The translations under genes and the position numbers were made by a program. Below, in pieces: positions 46,645-54,669 of a stretch of 64,000 nucleotides of DNA (its first letter is position 1; every line of letters starts with the position of its first letter). The notes beneath the pieces are model-generated. The model had not been told where the DNA came from. It ran no database searches and saw only the letters and a list, made by a program, of their open reading frames with translations. The stretch is from assembly GCF_009208555.1 (NCBI RefSeq), contig NZ_WFLI01000025.1, forward strand, positions 25,655-89,654, written 5' to 3'. Origin of the DNA: Janthinobacterium violaceinigrum (GTDB lineage Bacteria > Pseudomonadota > Gammaproteobacteria > Burkholderiales > Burkholderiaceae_D).

Positions 46645-46800
46645 TCAGATCAGCAGCGAACCCCGCGCCTTCAGCGCCGCATTGTACTCGTTCCAGTTGG
46701 CTATTCGATACTTCGGTTTGGCAGGTGCACTCATGGCGCCAGTTTACCTGAGCCTCGATTCAGGGGCTGCTGGTGGGGATTTGTGCAACAAAGCCATTCC
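46645..46800 (-). mobile_element. IS5-family insertion sequence remnant (left end plus 29 codons)
   Basis: The minus strand carries an IS5-type terminal inverted repeat ('GGCTTTGTTGCACAAATC') ending near 46795 and then an ATG at 46734 opening 'MSAPAKPKYRIANWNEYNAA', the standard N-terminus of IS5-group transposases, which stops at 46645. The rest of the transposase and the other end are gone. The 510-bp region 46388-46898 holds nothing else recognisable. Confidence 0.7.
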
Positions 46801-46898
46801 GGCGCCTCTTGCATTAGCACCGGATTACGTTTTCTAACGCTGGTCGCTGGAGTTAGCTTCTTCATGCTGCAACTTTGGTAAAACCTACGGAACCCGCG

Positions 46899-47876
46899 TC
46901 AGGAGCGGTATTGGACGGAACGCGCAGAGATACGCTCGCCATTTGAAGTCAAATGCACGAGCCAGTTATTTGGCGAGTCAACAAAGACGCCGTGCAACAT
47001 TTCGCGAAACTTCTCTTTCGAGTACGACATGTCTGGACCAATGTCAGCAAGGGTCCCTGCCAGGTAATCTGGCAATCGGATGAGAGCATCGAATCTGTGC
47101 TGACCAGTCTTCTCGGGCAGCTCAAAAAGGGTCTTGGGCAGGTCAAGTATGAAATTACCCTGCTCATTGCGGATGAGTCCCGACCGGCTAGACGACATAA
47201 GAATGAAATAGAGGTAAGCAAGATCGTAGACGATCGTATCGTTGTGCTCAATGAGCTTGTCACGGTCCGAAATCCACCGTAGATAGCCCGCTCCGGTCGC
47301 ATTCGTTACCAAATAGAACAGCGTAGCAGCGAATCCCGATGCGAGATGAATCTGGCGCGACAGCTTCTCGTTCATCTGCTTTCGACCCAAGTCCTTCTCA
47401 AAAATGCCGAGTCGCTTCAGCACCTCGTCAAAGTAACTAGGGTTGACCGAGGAACTAGCCGGCGAGTTCTTACGCAAAGCTCTCACAAGTTCGCAAGCAT
47501 CAGGAATAAAGCTTGCCATGTCTTCGACGCGCAGGTAGTCACGTAAGAGCGCTGAATCTCGGTTGATAACAAACGATACGCTGAACGTCACGGGCTGTGG
47601 GGAAGTTAAATACTGCATCAACCCGAGAGGTACTTGTCTGATGTTCTTGATGTCCCGCGGTGCGACTCCCGAAATATATTCACTGATGTTCTCTGTCTTG
47701 TCGTGATTGGCGATGACCACAAACGAGAAGACATCGTTCTTTTTACCCTCATCACCAAGACAGTAGTCCGATACGATCGTCCACGGCATCCCGGCGGGAT
47801 AAGCAGCAAACCAATTCTTCATGCGCTGCTGCATTGTGGTTGTCGCACTCATCAATATCGGTAGCAAATCGATCAT
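46899..47876 (-). CDS. Unrecognised protein, partner of the Abi_C-like gene
   Basis: A 325-residue protein with no recognised family. The N-terminal half looks mixed alpha/beta ('NDVFSFVVIANHDKTENISE'). A moderately hydrophobic stretch at about residues 180-225 ('ASGFAATLFYLVTNATGAGY') could contact a membrane. It starts 47 bp after the end of the Abi_C-like gene on the same strand, so they form an operon. Context in a transposon cargo beside a TAC module suggests defence, by association only. Confidence 0.6.
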   Translation of the reverse strand: MIDLLPILMSATTTMQQRMKNWFAAYPAGMPWTIVSDYCLGDEGKKNDVFSFVVIANHDKTENISEYISGVAPRDIKNIRQVPLGLMQYLTSPQPVTFSVSFVINRDSALLRDYLRVEDMASFIPDACELVRALRKNSPASSSVNPSYFDEVLKRLGIFEKDLGRKQMNEKLSRQIHLASGFAATLFYLVTNATGAGYLRWISDRDKLIEHNDTIVYDLAYLYFILMSSSRSGLIRNEQGNFILDLPKTLFELPEKTGQHRFDALIRLPDYLAGTLADIGPDMSYSKEKFREMLHGVFVDSPNNWLVHLTSNGERISARSVQYRS

Positions 47877-47923
47877 CCATCCGTCCTTGTATTAAGGGAT
47901 CTGTACTCTGGGCATCCTTGAAA

Positions 47924-48757
47924 TTATCCTTGGTTCTTAAGCCTGCGGAGAAAGGTGCGCGCTGTTACCAATGCCAAATGCAGGCGGAAAGTGCTCCTAT
48001 CGTCATCGGAGAGGCCTGGATGCGACCCTTCCGTATGCAGCATCTTGAACAGTCCATTGATATAATTCTTGCCATCTAAAGTCCACTCGTTACGCTGAAC
48101 CGACAGGAATCCAATATTTGCCAGCATTGCACGTCTGTTCTCGGAACTGGTCGTGGCTGCAGCTTGGGCCTCGTTAATGTGGCTGGCTATCCCGTCGAAC
48201 AGGCTCTCCATGAAGGTACGAGTCTGGCTGTTCGCGGCAGCCCAGTCACCGCGCGTGTGTGCCTCAATGGCTTGGTCGAGGTGTCCCTTGCTAACCGTAA
48301 AGTCAAAGTGATTCAGCAGCTGATGTACCTCATCATCTGCCACGGGAAGGTCAATCTCGGCAGGAAGTGCGGCTCGAAGGCAGGGGAGTTCTCCAATGCT
48401 TGAGTTTTGATTCCACTGAATCACAAAGCCGTCCAGAGCCAACGCGCGCAGCAGACGGTTTTGCTGTTCCTGCTGTGAATAAGGGCTGGACGAAGTAAGG
48501 GCTACTGCCTCACGGACAACTGCCTCAGCCAAAGTCACTCGACCGTCGATTGTGGGAACAACCGTCTCGCCCGCTCTCGCCACCTCGCGCGCAAGTAGCG
48601 CCGCCTTCTTTGACACGCTCAGGCTGCTATCAAACGGAATGCTAGCCTCCAGGCCCAACTTGAAGACCATTTGGTCGAATTTTGCCTGACTAAGAGAGCC
48701 GTCGAGCATGGCGACTGCTGCTGCTATAGTGGGACGGGTAAAATGATTGACTCGCAT
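47924..48757 (-). CDS. Abortive-infection C-terminal (Abi_C-like) protein
   Basis: A 277-residue soluble helical protein. The C-terminus 'GLFKMLHTEGSHPGLSDDDR' followed by 'LHLALVTARTFLRRL' (about residues 233-273) matches the pattern of Abi_C domains, where a short glycine/histidine turn sits between two helices. The middle has 'HLDQAIEAHTRGDWAAANSQ' with 'RTFMESLFDGIASHIN', also common in AbiJ-type proteins. These domains occur in phage-exclusion genes. It is first in a two-gene unit with the 325-residue partner. Confidence 0.6.
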   Translation of the reverse strand: MRVNHFTRPTIAAAVAMLDGSLSQAKFDQMVFKLGLEASIPFDSSLSVSKKAALLAREVARAGETVVPTIDGRVTLAEAVVREAVALTSSSPYSQQEQQNRLLRALALDGFVIQWNQNSSIGELPCLRAALPAEIDLPVADDEVHQLLNHFDFTVSKGHLDQAIEAHTRGDWAAANSQTRTFMESLFDGIASHINEAQAAATTSSENRRAMLANIGFLSVQRNEWTLDGKNYINGLFKMLHTEGSHPGLSDDDRSTFRLHLALVTARTFLRRLKNQG

Positions 48758-49494
48758 ATCAGGCTCTCTATAGATTTGGTAGCGTTGGAAGCTCTCTAGC
48801 GGCTATTCGGGCGTCCTCCGCCTGGACCGCCTGAATTGTTCAAGAGCCTCAACTGCCGCCTCTTCGGGAGCTCGTGGAATGATGTTGGGCCGTATTATAA
48901 CCTCGCACTCGACCGGCTCCACACCTTCGATTCACAGTTCTACAGTACGATCTCCTACAAGGTAAATGCTATCCAGTCAGGAAGCTTGAATCACTATCCG
49001 GTTTGCGATGCCAACAGGTATCAACCTTCAAGTACTATTGGCTGTCCAGATTGAGATGAGAATGAGTGTCCGGTTTGATGAGCATACTCATAGGTACGGA
49101 AGCGGTCGTCTCGTTCACCTTTCTGCAAAGCATTGCGTGACTGAGGGATTGGACGGTAGAGACGAGAACGTTGTCGGTCTGAGGCGTTCCTCCATTGTAA
49201 AACAGTGGAAGAAAACTGGTTCGCATGTGGTAATTCGATAGATTTGAAGTCTACTTAAACCGTTAAAATTTCCTAAAAGCTATTGATCTGATAAATTTCT
49301 TTTTCTTGCATTCACCCACTTTCACACCGATAATAGAGGGTTATCCTTTGCAAAAACAAGAAAAATCCTTACATTTCAATGACTTAGAGATCTCTTAGAG
49401 ACCCTAGTTGTCTTGCGACAATGAGTGCACGATAAGTAGTGCTGTGGTACCTTTGAGTAGACAACGATAGTGACGTAAGTGCTATCACAACGGA
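48758..49494. other. Gap without recognisable gene, likely promoter for the TAC operon
   Basis: A 737-bp stretch between divergent units. Short frames on both strands around 48836-49241 lack ribosome sites and family resemblance; they may be decayed insertion-sequence DNA. The part 49250-49494 is A+T-rich and is the probable control region of the toxin-antitoxin-chaperone genes. Confidence 0.4.
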
Positions 49495-50043
49495 GTGAAT
49501 TTCTGCTTGATGCAAAAACATAAGGGAACTCACGGCACAACAATGCTAAGTGCGAAGAGCATCTTGTCAAATGGCTTTGACTTTGGACGCGCTGCGGCAG
49601 GCCGTGTAGGCAAGGGGCTGTATTTCTGGGAGTACTTTGATGACCCACTGTTCGCTAATGAATACGCCATTGCTTGGTATCAAAGTCAAAAAAAACGTGG
49701 GGTATATAAAGAAAAGGATTCGATTTGTGCCGTTATTGATGCATCGTTTGAGGTGTGTACAGACGACACTGTTGATTGCACCGGCCGGATGCAAGAGCGC
49801 GTAGGAATTATGCTAAGAAAGCTTTCTGAGAGGACAGATGATGACATTGGCGACGCGTACGAATCGATTATCACCAAAATTGAGGTCAAGCGAGGCAAGC
49901 GTTTTTTGCTTGCAAAGGCAATAGTATCGCCACCTCCTAAAATGTTTTTTTTGGAAAAACAGGTTATTCCTCATCCATCAGTGCTTGTCGTAAGGGATGA
50001 GTCTGTTAAATTGGAATTAAAGATCGTTGAAACTGAGGAGTAA
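49495..50043 (+). CDS. ADP-ribosyltransferase-fold toxin (CmdT-like)
   Basis: A 182-residue protein with the N-terminal pattern of ART/PARP-like enzymes: 'HGTTMLSAKSILSNGFDFG' then 'GKGLYFWEYFDDPLFANEYA' (about residues 13-55), giving the H-Y part of the NAD-binding H-Y-E triad. The final glutamate candidate lies in 'ITKIEVKRGKRF'. With the next two genes it has the order toxin-antitoxin-SecB-like chaperone of CmdTAC, in which CmdT ADP-ribosylates mRNA to stop phage translation. The start may be GTG 49495 or ATG 49510; no clear ribosome site decides. A different ART target is possible. Confidence 0.75.
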   Translation: MNFCLMQKHKGTHGTTMLSAKSILSNGFDFGRAAAGRVGKGLYFWEYFDDPLFANEYAIAWYQSQKKRGVYKEKDSICAVIDASFEVCTDDTVDCTGRMQERVGIMLRKLSERTDDDIGDAYESIITKIEVKRGKRFLLAKAIVSPPPKMFFLEKQVIPHPSVLVVRDESVKLELKIVETEE

Positions 50044-50046
50044 AAA

Positions 50047-50355
50047 ATGAGCAAGATGTCTCTAGAAGAGGCTCTGGCAGAAGTATTGGATGAAATGGAT
50101 GCACTTTCTGCCGATGAGCTACGTGCAGACTTAAAAAAGCATAGTAATGGAGCATTTGCTGTTGCAATGCGTGAAGCTAGTGAGTTTTTCGCAAGCTTCG
50201 GTGTATCGCACAGCACATACATTGCATTGTTTCGTGAGCACATGGCTATGCAAGACAACTTGGACTTCGAAAATGTACTTCGCTCGTCAGTTCAATTGTT
50301 CGAAGAAGTAGCCCTGTCGGCAGCGAACGATAATAGTTACGCATTGGCCGCATAA
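50047..50355 (+). CDS. Antitoxin with ssrA-like C-terminal tail (CmdA-like)
   Basis: A 102-residue acidic helical protein ('LEEALAEVLDEMDALSADEL') 3 bp after the toxin gene and overlapping the chaperone start by one base (TAATG). By position it is the antitoxin. Its last eleven residues, AANDNSYALAA (50320-50352), match the E. coli tmRNA tag AANDENYALAA at nine positions, including the SspB-binding AAND..Y and the ClpX-binding LAA. In known TAC systems the antitoxin C-terminus is the chaperone-addiction region and is protease-sensitive unless the SecB-like chaperone binds. Confidence 0.75.
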   Translation: MSKMSLEEALAEVLDEMDALSADELRADLKKHSNGAFAVAMREASEFFASFGVSHSTYIALFREHMAMQDNLDFENVLRSSVQLFEEVALSAANDNSYALAA

Positions 50356-50798
50356 TGGAAGCATCGAAGAAAAAGGAATACAAGCTTCACGCAATTCAAA
50401 TTATTGAGTTGCGTGTGGCGGAGCTTAGCATCAAGGTCAATCTAGAAGCACCTCGCGATTCGGAGCTCCCGGAGTTCACTATCGAAACCGGTCGCTCAAA
50501 CTATGATCCTGAAACGCAGCAAATCCAAGTCAGAATGCGAATTGTCGCGGGTGAGGGCGAAGACGACGTTCTTAGTTTGAAGGTTGAACTCCATGGTCGA
50601 TTCAAAGTCGACGAGACGAGGTTTCCAATCGATCAAATCTCCCATTGGGCGGACCATAATGCGCCAATCGTTTTGTATCCATACATACGAGAACAGGTCT
50701 ATTCGTTAACGAGTAAAGTCGGACTTCCTGAGGGACTACTACCGCTAATTGAGATCCCTACCTTTAAAGTAGAAGCGCCGGTACAGGTAGGCAACTAA
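50355..50798 (+). CDS. SecB-like chaperone of a TAC system (CmdC-like)
   Basis: A 147-residue SecB-fold protein. The family signature is clear in 'ISHWADHNAPIVLYPYIREQ' and the following 'LTSKVGLPEGLLPLIEIPTF' (about residues 93-136), comparable with the 'ILFPYARE' and 'PQLNLAPVNF' parts of SecB. Solitary chromosomal SecB is not encoded here; linkage to the antitoxin identifies a toxin-antitoxin-chaperone module, where the chaperone shields the antitoxin from degradation. Confidence 0.85.
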   Translation: MEASKKKEYKLHAIQIIELRVAELSIKVNLEAPRDSELPEFTIETGRSNYDPETQQIQVRMRIVAGEGEDDVLSLKVELHGRFKVDETRFPIDQISHWADHNAPIVLYPYIREQVYSLTSKVGLPEGLLPLIEIPTFKVEAPVQVGN

Positions 50799-50884
50799 GT
50801 TCGCCAATAGTCATCAGCGGCTGGGGTTTGCTTAAGACTGCACTCCTGCGGCAACCCCCCTCCCCCAATTTTTAGATCGCGCTA

Positions 50885-51815
50885 AAAGTAGAGGTTAAGT
50901 AGCACGGGCAAGCTTCTGTTTTGGTGTGTTATCGCCAAGTGCCATGTTGGGTCGGTCGTGATTGTAAATCCACAGCCAGTGGGTTGCAAAATCCTAGATA
51001 TCATCGAGCGTTTCAAACAGGCGATGGGCAAGCCAGTCGTAGCGCACCGTTCGATTATAGTGATCAACATAGGCATTCTGTCGCGGCTTGCAAGGCTGAA
51101 TAAACGCAATGTGAGCCGCACTTGGCCGCCCAAGCCAACGTTGCGGCGCCGATGTAATCGGGGCCGTTATCACAGCGGATGACTCGAGATTTGCCATTCC
51201 ATTCGATGATCCTGTCGAGGGAACGGATGACGCGTTCGAACGGCAATGAGAAGTCAACCTCAATGCCGAGTCCTTCACGGTTGTAGTCATCGATCACGTT
51301 GAATAAGCGGATGCTTCTGCCATCGGCTAGCTGATCGTGCATGAAGTCCATTGACCAGGTCTGGTTGATTTGCGCGGGCACCGCCAGCGGCAGAAGAGGT
51401 TTATCTCGCACCAAACAGTGACGCGGTTTGATCCGCAGGGTCAGCTCCGACTCTTGATACAGCTTGTGGCTCCATTTAAATCCAATCACGTTGCGCAAAT
51501 ACAGGAAGCACTGGCCGAAGCCCCGGTTACGCTAGTTGTTAGTCAAACGTATGAGCCAGTCGGCCACGATAGCGTTTTCCGCGTCGAGCTTGGCATGATA
51601 ACGATACTAAGCTTGACTGATGCCAAACGCCTGGCAAGCCTGTCTTATTGTGGCAAAGCGCTTGGCAACGACCCATCGTGTCATCTCCCGCCGGTGAGAT
51701 GGCGTTATCGCTTTTTGTCAGAGCCTTCGCGACGCTCCTGGCCTTCAAGTGTTCTTCGGCATACATCTTCTTCAAGCGCCGTTTTTCGTCCTTCAGCTCC
51801 TTCATACGGGCCATC
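50885..51815 (-). pseudogene. Degenerate IS3-family transposase
   Basis: Fragments of orfA ('LKDEKRRLKKMYAEEHLKA', near 51790) and orfB are recognisable in several frames. The orfB part shows the rve domain: 'NQTWSMDFMHDQLADGRS', 'VIRCDNGPDYIGA' and, in another frame, 'PRQNAYVDHYNRTVRYDWL' where the usual catalytic Glu is Asp. The tail 'HDRPNMALGDNTPKQKLA' ends near 50890. Frameshifts and the missing orfA start show it is inactive. It separates the TAC module from the TcmP cluster. Confidence 0.85.
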
Positions 51816-52141
51816 AGCGATGGCTACCACGGTACGCTACCCAGCGAAAGCTAGCTCTCAGATATTACACGACAACCGCTGGGGCATCCGCAACGCCCTA
51901 GGTAGGCGGATAAAACGACAAACGATGATAGCTAATCCACCTTTGATATCAACGACCGGATTAGCGGAAGCGCGCGGAGTGGGTCATTAAACCCACTCAT
52001 TTAAAACCAGCGTCTTCAATCAATTCCTCTAAATATCAGACGATCATCAAACATGATTTTTAGCCGAAGAACCCGACTATTGACACTCAGATCAGAACAT
52101 TTTAGGTTAAATATTATGAGGAAAAATACTTATTTATATTG

Positions 52142-52167
52142 ATTATTCCTCAAATATGAGGAATAAT
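52142..52167. promoter_or_regulatory. Perfect 11-bp palindromic operator before the DUF6471 gene
   Basis: ATTATTCCTCA, loop AATA, TGAGGAATAAT, 32 bp upstream of the regulator start. Extra half sites (TGAGGAA around 52114 and TTTTTCCT around 52178) flank it. The region 51840-52198 otherwise has no gene. It is the likely binding site for the DUF6471 protein or another island regulator. Confidence 0.65.
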
Positions 52168-52198
52168 ATCCACATTATTTTTCCTAAAATCTCTTTAC

Positions 52199-52420
52199 GT
52201 GTACTCCGACGAATGGTCCAGAAGAGCCGCCAACAAACTTAAAGCCGAGCTAAAGCTATCGGGTGTCAGCTACGGTGAATTAGTTTCTCGCTTGGCAGAC
52301 CTTGGCATAGAAGAAACCTATAAGGGAGTCGCGACGAAAATCACGCGAGGACGATTTACCTTCGTATTTTTTTTGCAATGCATGAAGGCTCTAGGCAAAG
52401 ATGAAATCAGACTTGATTAG
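52199..52420 (+). CDS. DUF6471 small helix-turn-helix-like protein
   Basis: A 73-residue protein matching DUF6471: 'AANKLKAELKLSGVSYGELV', 'DLGIEETYKGVATKITRGRF' and 'FFLQCMKALG'. It looks like a compact DNA-binding domain. A GTG start at 52199 is used because homology begins at 'WSRRAANKL'; the ribosome site is poor. It precedes the DUF5131/TcmP genes by 74 bp and probably regulates them through the palindrome just upstream. Confidence 0.75.
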   Translation: MYSDEWSRRAANKLKAELKLSGVSYGELVSRLADLGIEETYKGVATKITRGRFTFVFFLQCMKALGKDEIRLD

Positions 52421-52494
52421 CAATCAGGCGTAACACAGTGGTAAATTTACAACTGAGCATATGTACAGTTGATCGTTATTTATGGGAGGGCATC

Positions 52495-53370
52495 ATGGGC
52501 GTCAACAGTAAGATCGAGTGGACCCATCACACTTTTAATCCTTGGTGGGGATGCTTGCGCATATCGCCTGCTTGTAAGCACTGCTATGCAGAAACTTGGG
52601 CCAAACGCGTTGGCATGAACGACCTTTGGGGCAAAGAAGCTCCGCGGCGCTTCTTTACCGATGCGCATTGGCGTGAGCCGCTTAAGTGGGATAGGGACGC
52701 TGCCGCAGCAGGCGAGCGTCGTCGTGTATTTTGTGCATCGATGGCCGATGTTTTTGAAGATCGCCCTGACCTCAATGCAACCAGGGAAAGGCTTTGGGCG
52801 CTCATTGAAGCGACGCCTAACCTCGATTGGCTCCTGCTCACAAAGCGAATTCGTCACGTTAAAAAACTGGCTCCTTGGTCCGGGAAATGGCCAGAAAATA
52901 TTTGGCTTGGAACTAGTACAGAGAATCAACATTGGTTAGAAAAAAGAATAGACCATTTGCTTGAACACAATGTAGTGGTACGCTTCGTTTCGGCAGAACC
53001 ACTTTTAGGACCTCTTGATCTGCGACCATGGCTGCGCGCACCTGGTTCAGATATTGCCGGCATTAATTGGGTTATCGCTGGAGGGGAAAGCGGACCTGAC
53101 TCACGATCGATGAATCCGGCTTGGCCAGAGGACTTGCGCGACCAGTGCAATGAGGCAGGCGTACCATTCCACTTTAAACAGTGGGGCCATTGGGCGCCAG
53201 AGGAACTTATTGCAGAGGGGATTTCCGCTCGTACGCAACGCATAGATGTCATCGGTCGTAACGGTGCAATTATTCGCTTGGCCAAGGTGGGAAAAACAAA
53301 AGGTGGCCGTGAGCTAGGCGGAACAACGTGGGACCAGGTTCCTCTCTTTGAGGGGGGCTTGATACGATAG
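52495..53370 (+). CDS. DUF5131 / phage Gp37-Gp68 family protein (three-Cys motif)
   Basis: A 291-residue protein with the N-terminal family start 'SKIEWTHHTFNPWWGC' and the three-cysteine motif CX6CX2C ('GCLRISPACKHCYAETW', about residues 19-35), resembling but not identical to the radical-SAM CX3CX2C cluster. Other family segments are 'VFCASMADVFEDRPDLN', 'LTKRIRHVKKLAPW' and 'GGESGPDSRSMNPAW'. Members are encoded by phages and islands, generally beside TcmP. ATG 52495 is preceded by GGGAGGG, a strong ribosome site. The reaction is unknown. Confidence 0.88.
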   Translation: MGVNSKIEWTHHTFNPWWGCLRISPACKHCYAETWAKRVGMNDLWGKEAPRRFFTDAHWREPLKWDRDAAAAGERRRVFCASMADVFEDRPDLNATRERLWALIEATPNLDWLLLTKRIRHVKKLAPWSGKWPENIWLGTSTENQHWLEKRIDHLLEHNVVVRFVSAEPLLGPLDLRPWLRAPGSDIAGINWVIAGGESGPDSRSMNPAWPEDLRDQCNEAGVPFHFKQWGHWAPEELIAEGISARTQRIDVIGRNGAIIRLAKVGKTKGGRELGGTTWDQVPLFEGGLIR

Positions 53371-53382
53371 CGGGAAGATTAA

Positions 53383-54669
53383 TTGACTAAAACTGGCGAT
53401 AAATGGCAATGGATAGTCGGAGATGCACCACCTCCACTTGATCCTCACTCAAAAGTAAAACATCAGCTGGTCAGGGATTATCTTTACAAATATATCGGTG
53501 TATTAATGGCCAACGCGAAGATGCCGCGGCTACGCCTCACGCTTGTCGATGGTTTTGCAGGTGGTGGTTTGTATTCGGATGGCCAGGGCACTGCACCTGG
53601 CTCTCCTTTAATCATGCTAAAGACGGCCGCAGAGGCTGAGGCATATCTTAATACCTCGCGCATTCAAACACCTCGTGAGGTTGATGCACAGTATCATTTT
53701 GTTGAAGTCAATCCAAGTTCATACGAATACCTCAAGCACACACTCAATGCGGAAGGATATGGTCGTGATATCGGCACGAAGATTGCGCTCTACAACAATA
53801 AGTTCGAAACGGTGTGCGCCGATATTATTGCTGCGGCTGCCTCACGCAAGGCTGGTCAACGTGCTATTTTTCTTCTTGACCAATATGCCTACGACGATAT
53901 TGTCATGCCGACAGTGGCGAACATATTTCAAAACCTGCAGGGTGCCGAGGTCATACTTACTTTCAACGTTGACTCTCTCCTTACCTTTCTAAACGACAGC
54001 AAGCAGTTCCATACCATCACGCGCAGGATTGGCCTGGAGCCGTACATCAATTGGCGCGACATTGCTCGTCTGAAAGCTGGCTCGCAATGGCGCCAAATCA
54101 TCCAGCGTCAGATCTCGCATGGCATATGGAAGGCGAGCGGTGCACGTTTCATGACGCTTTTTTTTGTCACGCCGCAAGGCAATAGCCCTTGGTCCTACTG
54201 GTTAGTGCATCTGTCAAATGCTTACAGGGCCAATGATGTCATGAAGAGTGTTCACTGGGATCATGGAAATAGCTTTGGCCATAGCCTAGAAGCGGGCCTC
54301 TTTCAAATAGGTTACGAAGCAAACAAGGACATGGACGTCACACTCCAGACAGAGATGAACTTTATGGAGGCGAGTGCATTCGATGAGACTTTACGCACTC
54401 GCAGCATCGTAACGCTACGTGACGAACTGCCTCGCCTCATTCACGAGCAGCATGATGGCGTCACATTTAACGATCTGATTTATCAAATAGCCAATAAAAC
54501 GAACGCTACTGAAAAAATCATCAAAGAGTCTCTCAACGAGGCGGTCGCAACTAAAGAGTTACAAGCCTTGATCGAGGGAGGCGGCCAGCGAGCAAAAGGA
54601 ACGTCGATTCGCGGCACAGATATACTCCTTCCCAGTCGCCAAAAATCGATTTTCATGGGTTATCGTTGA
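53383..54669 (+). CDS. tcmP: Three-Cys-motif partner protein TcmP (first copy)
   Basis: A 428-residue protein beginning with TTG at 53383 behind GGGAAG. The start 'HSKVKHQLVRDYLYKYIGVL' and the methyltransferase-like motif 'LTLVDGFAGGGLYSDGQG' are typical of TIGR04474-type TcmP. Then come 'YHFVEVNPSSYEYLKH' and 'FLLDQYAYDDIVMP', positions where Rossmann methyltransferases bind SAM and substrate. TcmP is defined by its linkage to DUF5131 proteins; function is unknown. It is 12 bp downstream of the DUF5131 gene. Confidence 0.88.
   Translation: MTKTGDKWQWIVGDAPPPLDPHSKVKHQLVRDYLYKYIGVLMANAKMPRLRLTLVDGFAGGGLYSDGQGTAPGSPLIMLKTAAEAEAYLNTSRIQTPREVDAQYHFVEVNPSSYEYLKHTLNAEGYGRDIGTKIALYNNKFETVCADIIAAAASRKAGQRAIFLLDQYAYDDIVMPTVANIFQNLQGAEVILTFNVDSLLTFLNDSKQFHTITRRIGLEPYINWRDIARLKAGSQWRQIIQRQISHGIWKASGARFMTLFFVTPQGNSPWSYWLVHLSNAYRANDVMKSVHWDHGNSFGHSLEAGLFQIGYEANKDMDVTLQTEMNFMEASAFDETLRTRSIVTLRDELPRLIHEQHDGVTFNDLIYQIANKTNATEKIIKESLNEAVATKELQALIEGGGQRAKGTSIRGTDILLPSRQKSIFMGYR

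Noticed and set aside
48836..49241. Short frames before the TAC operon as possible extra cargo genes
   Set aside because: No ribosome sites, no recognisable family on either strand, and frames overlap each other. Probably decayed DNA.
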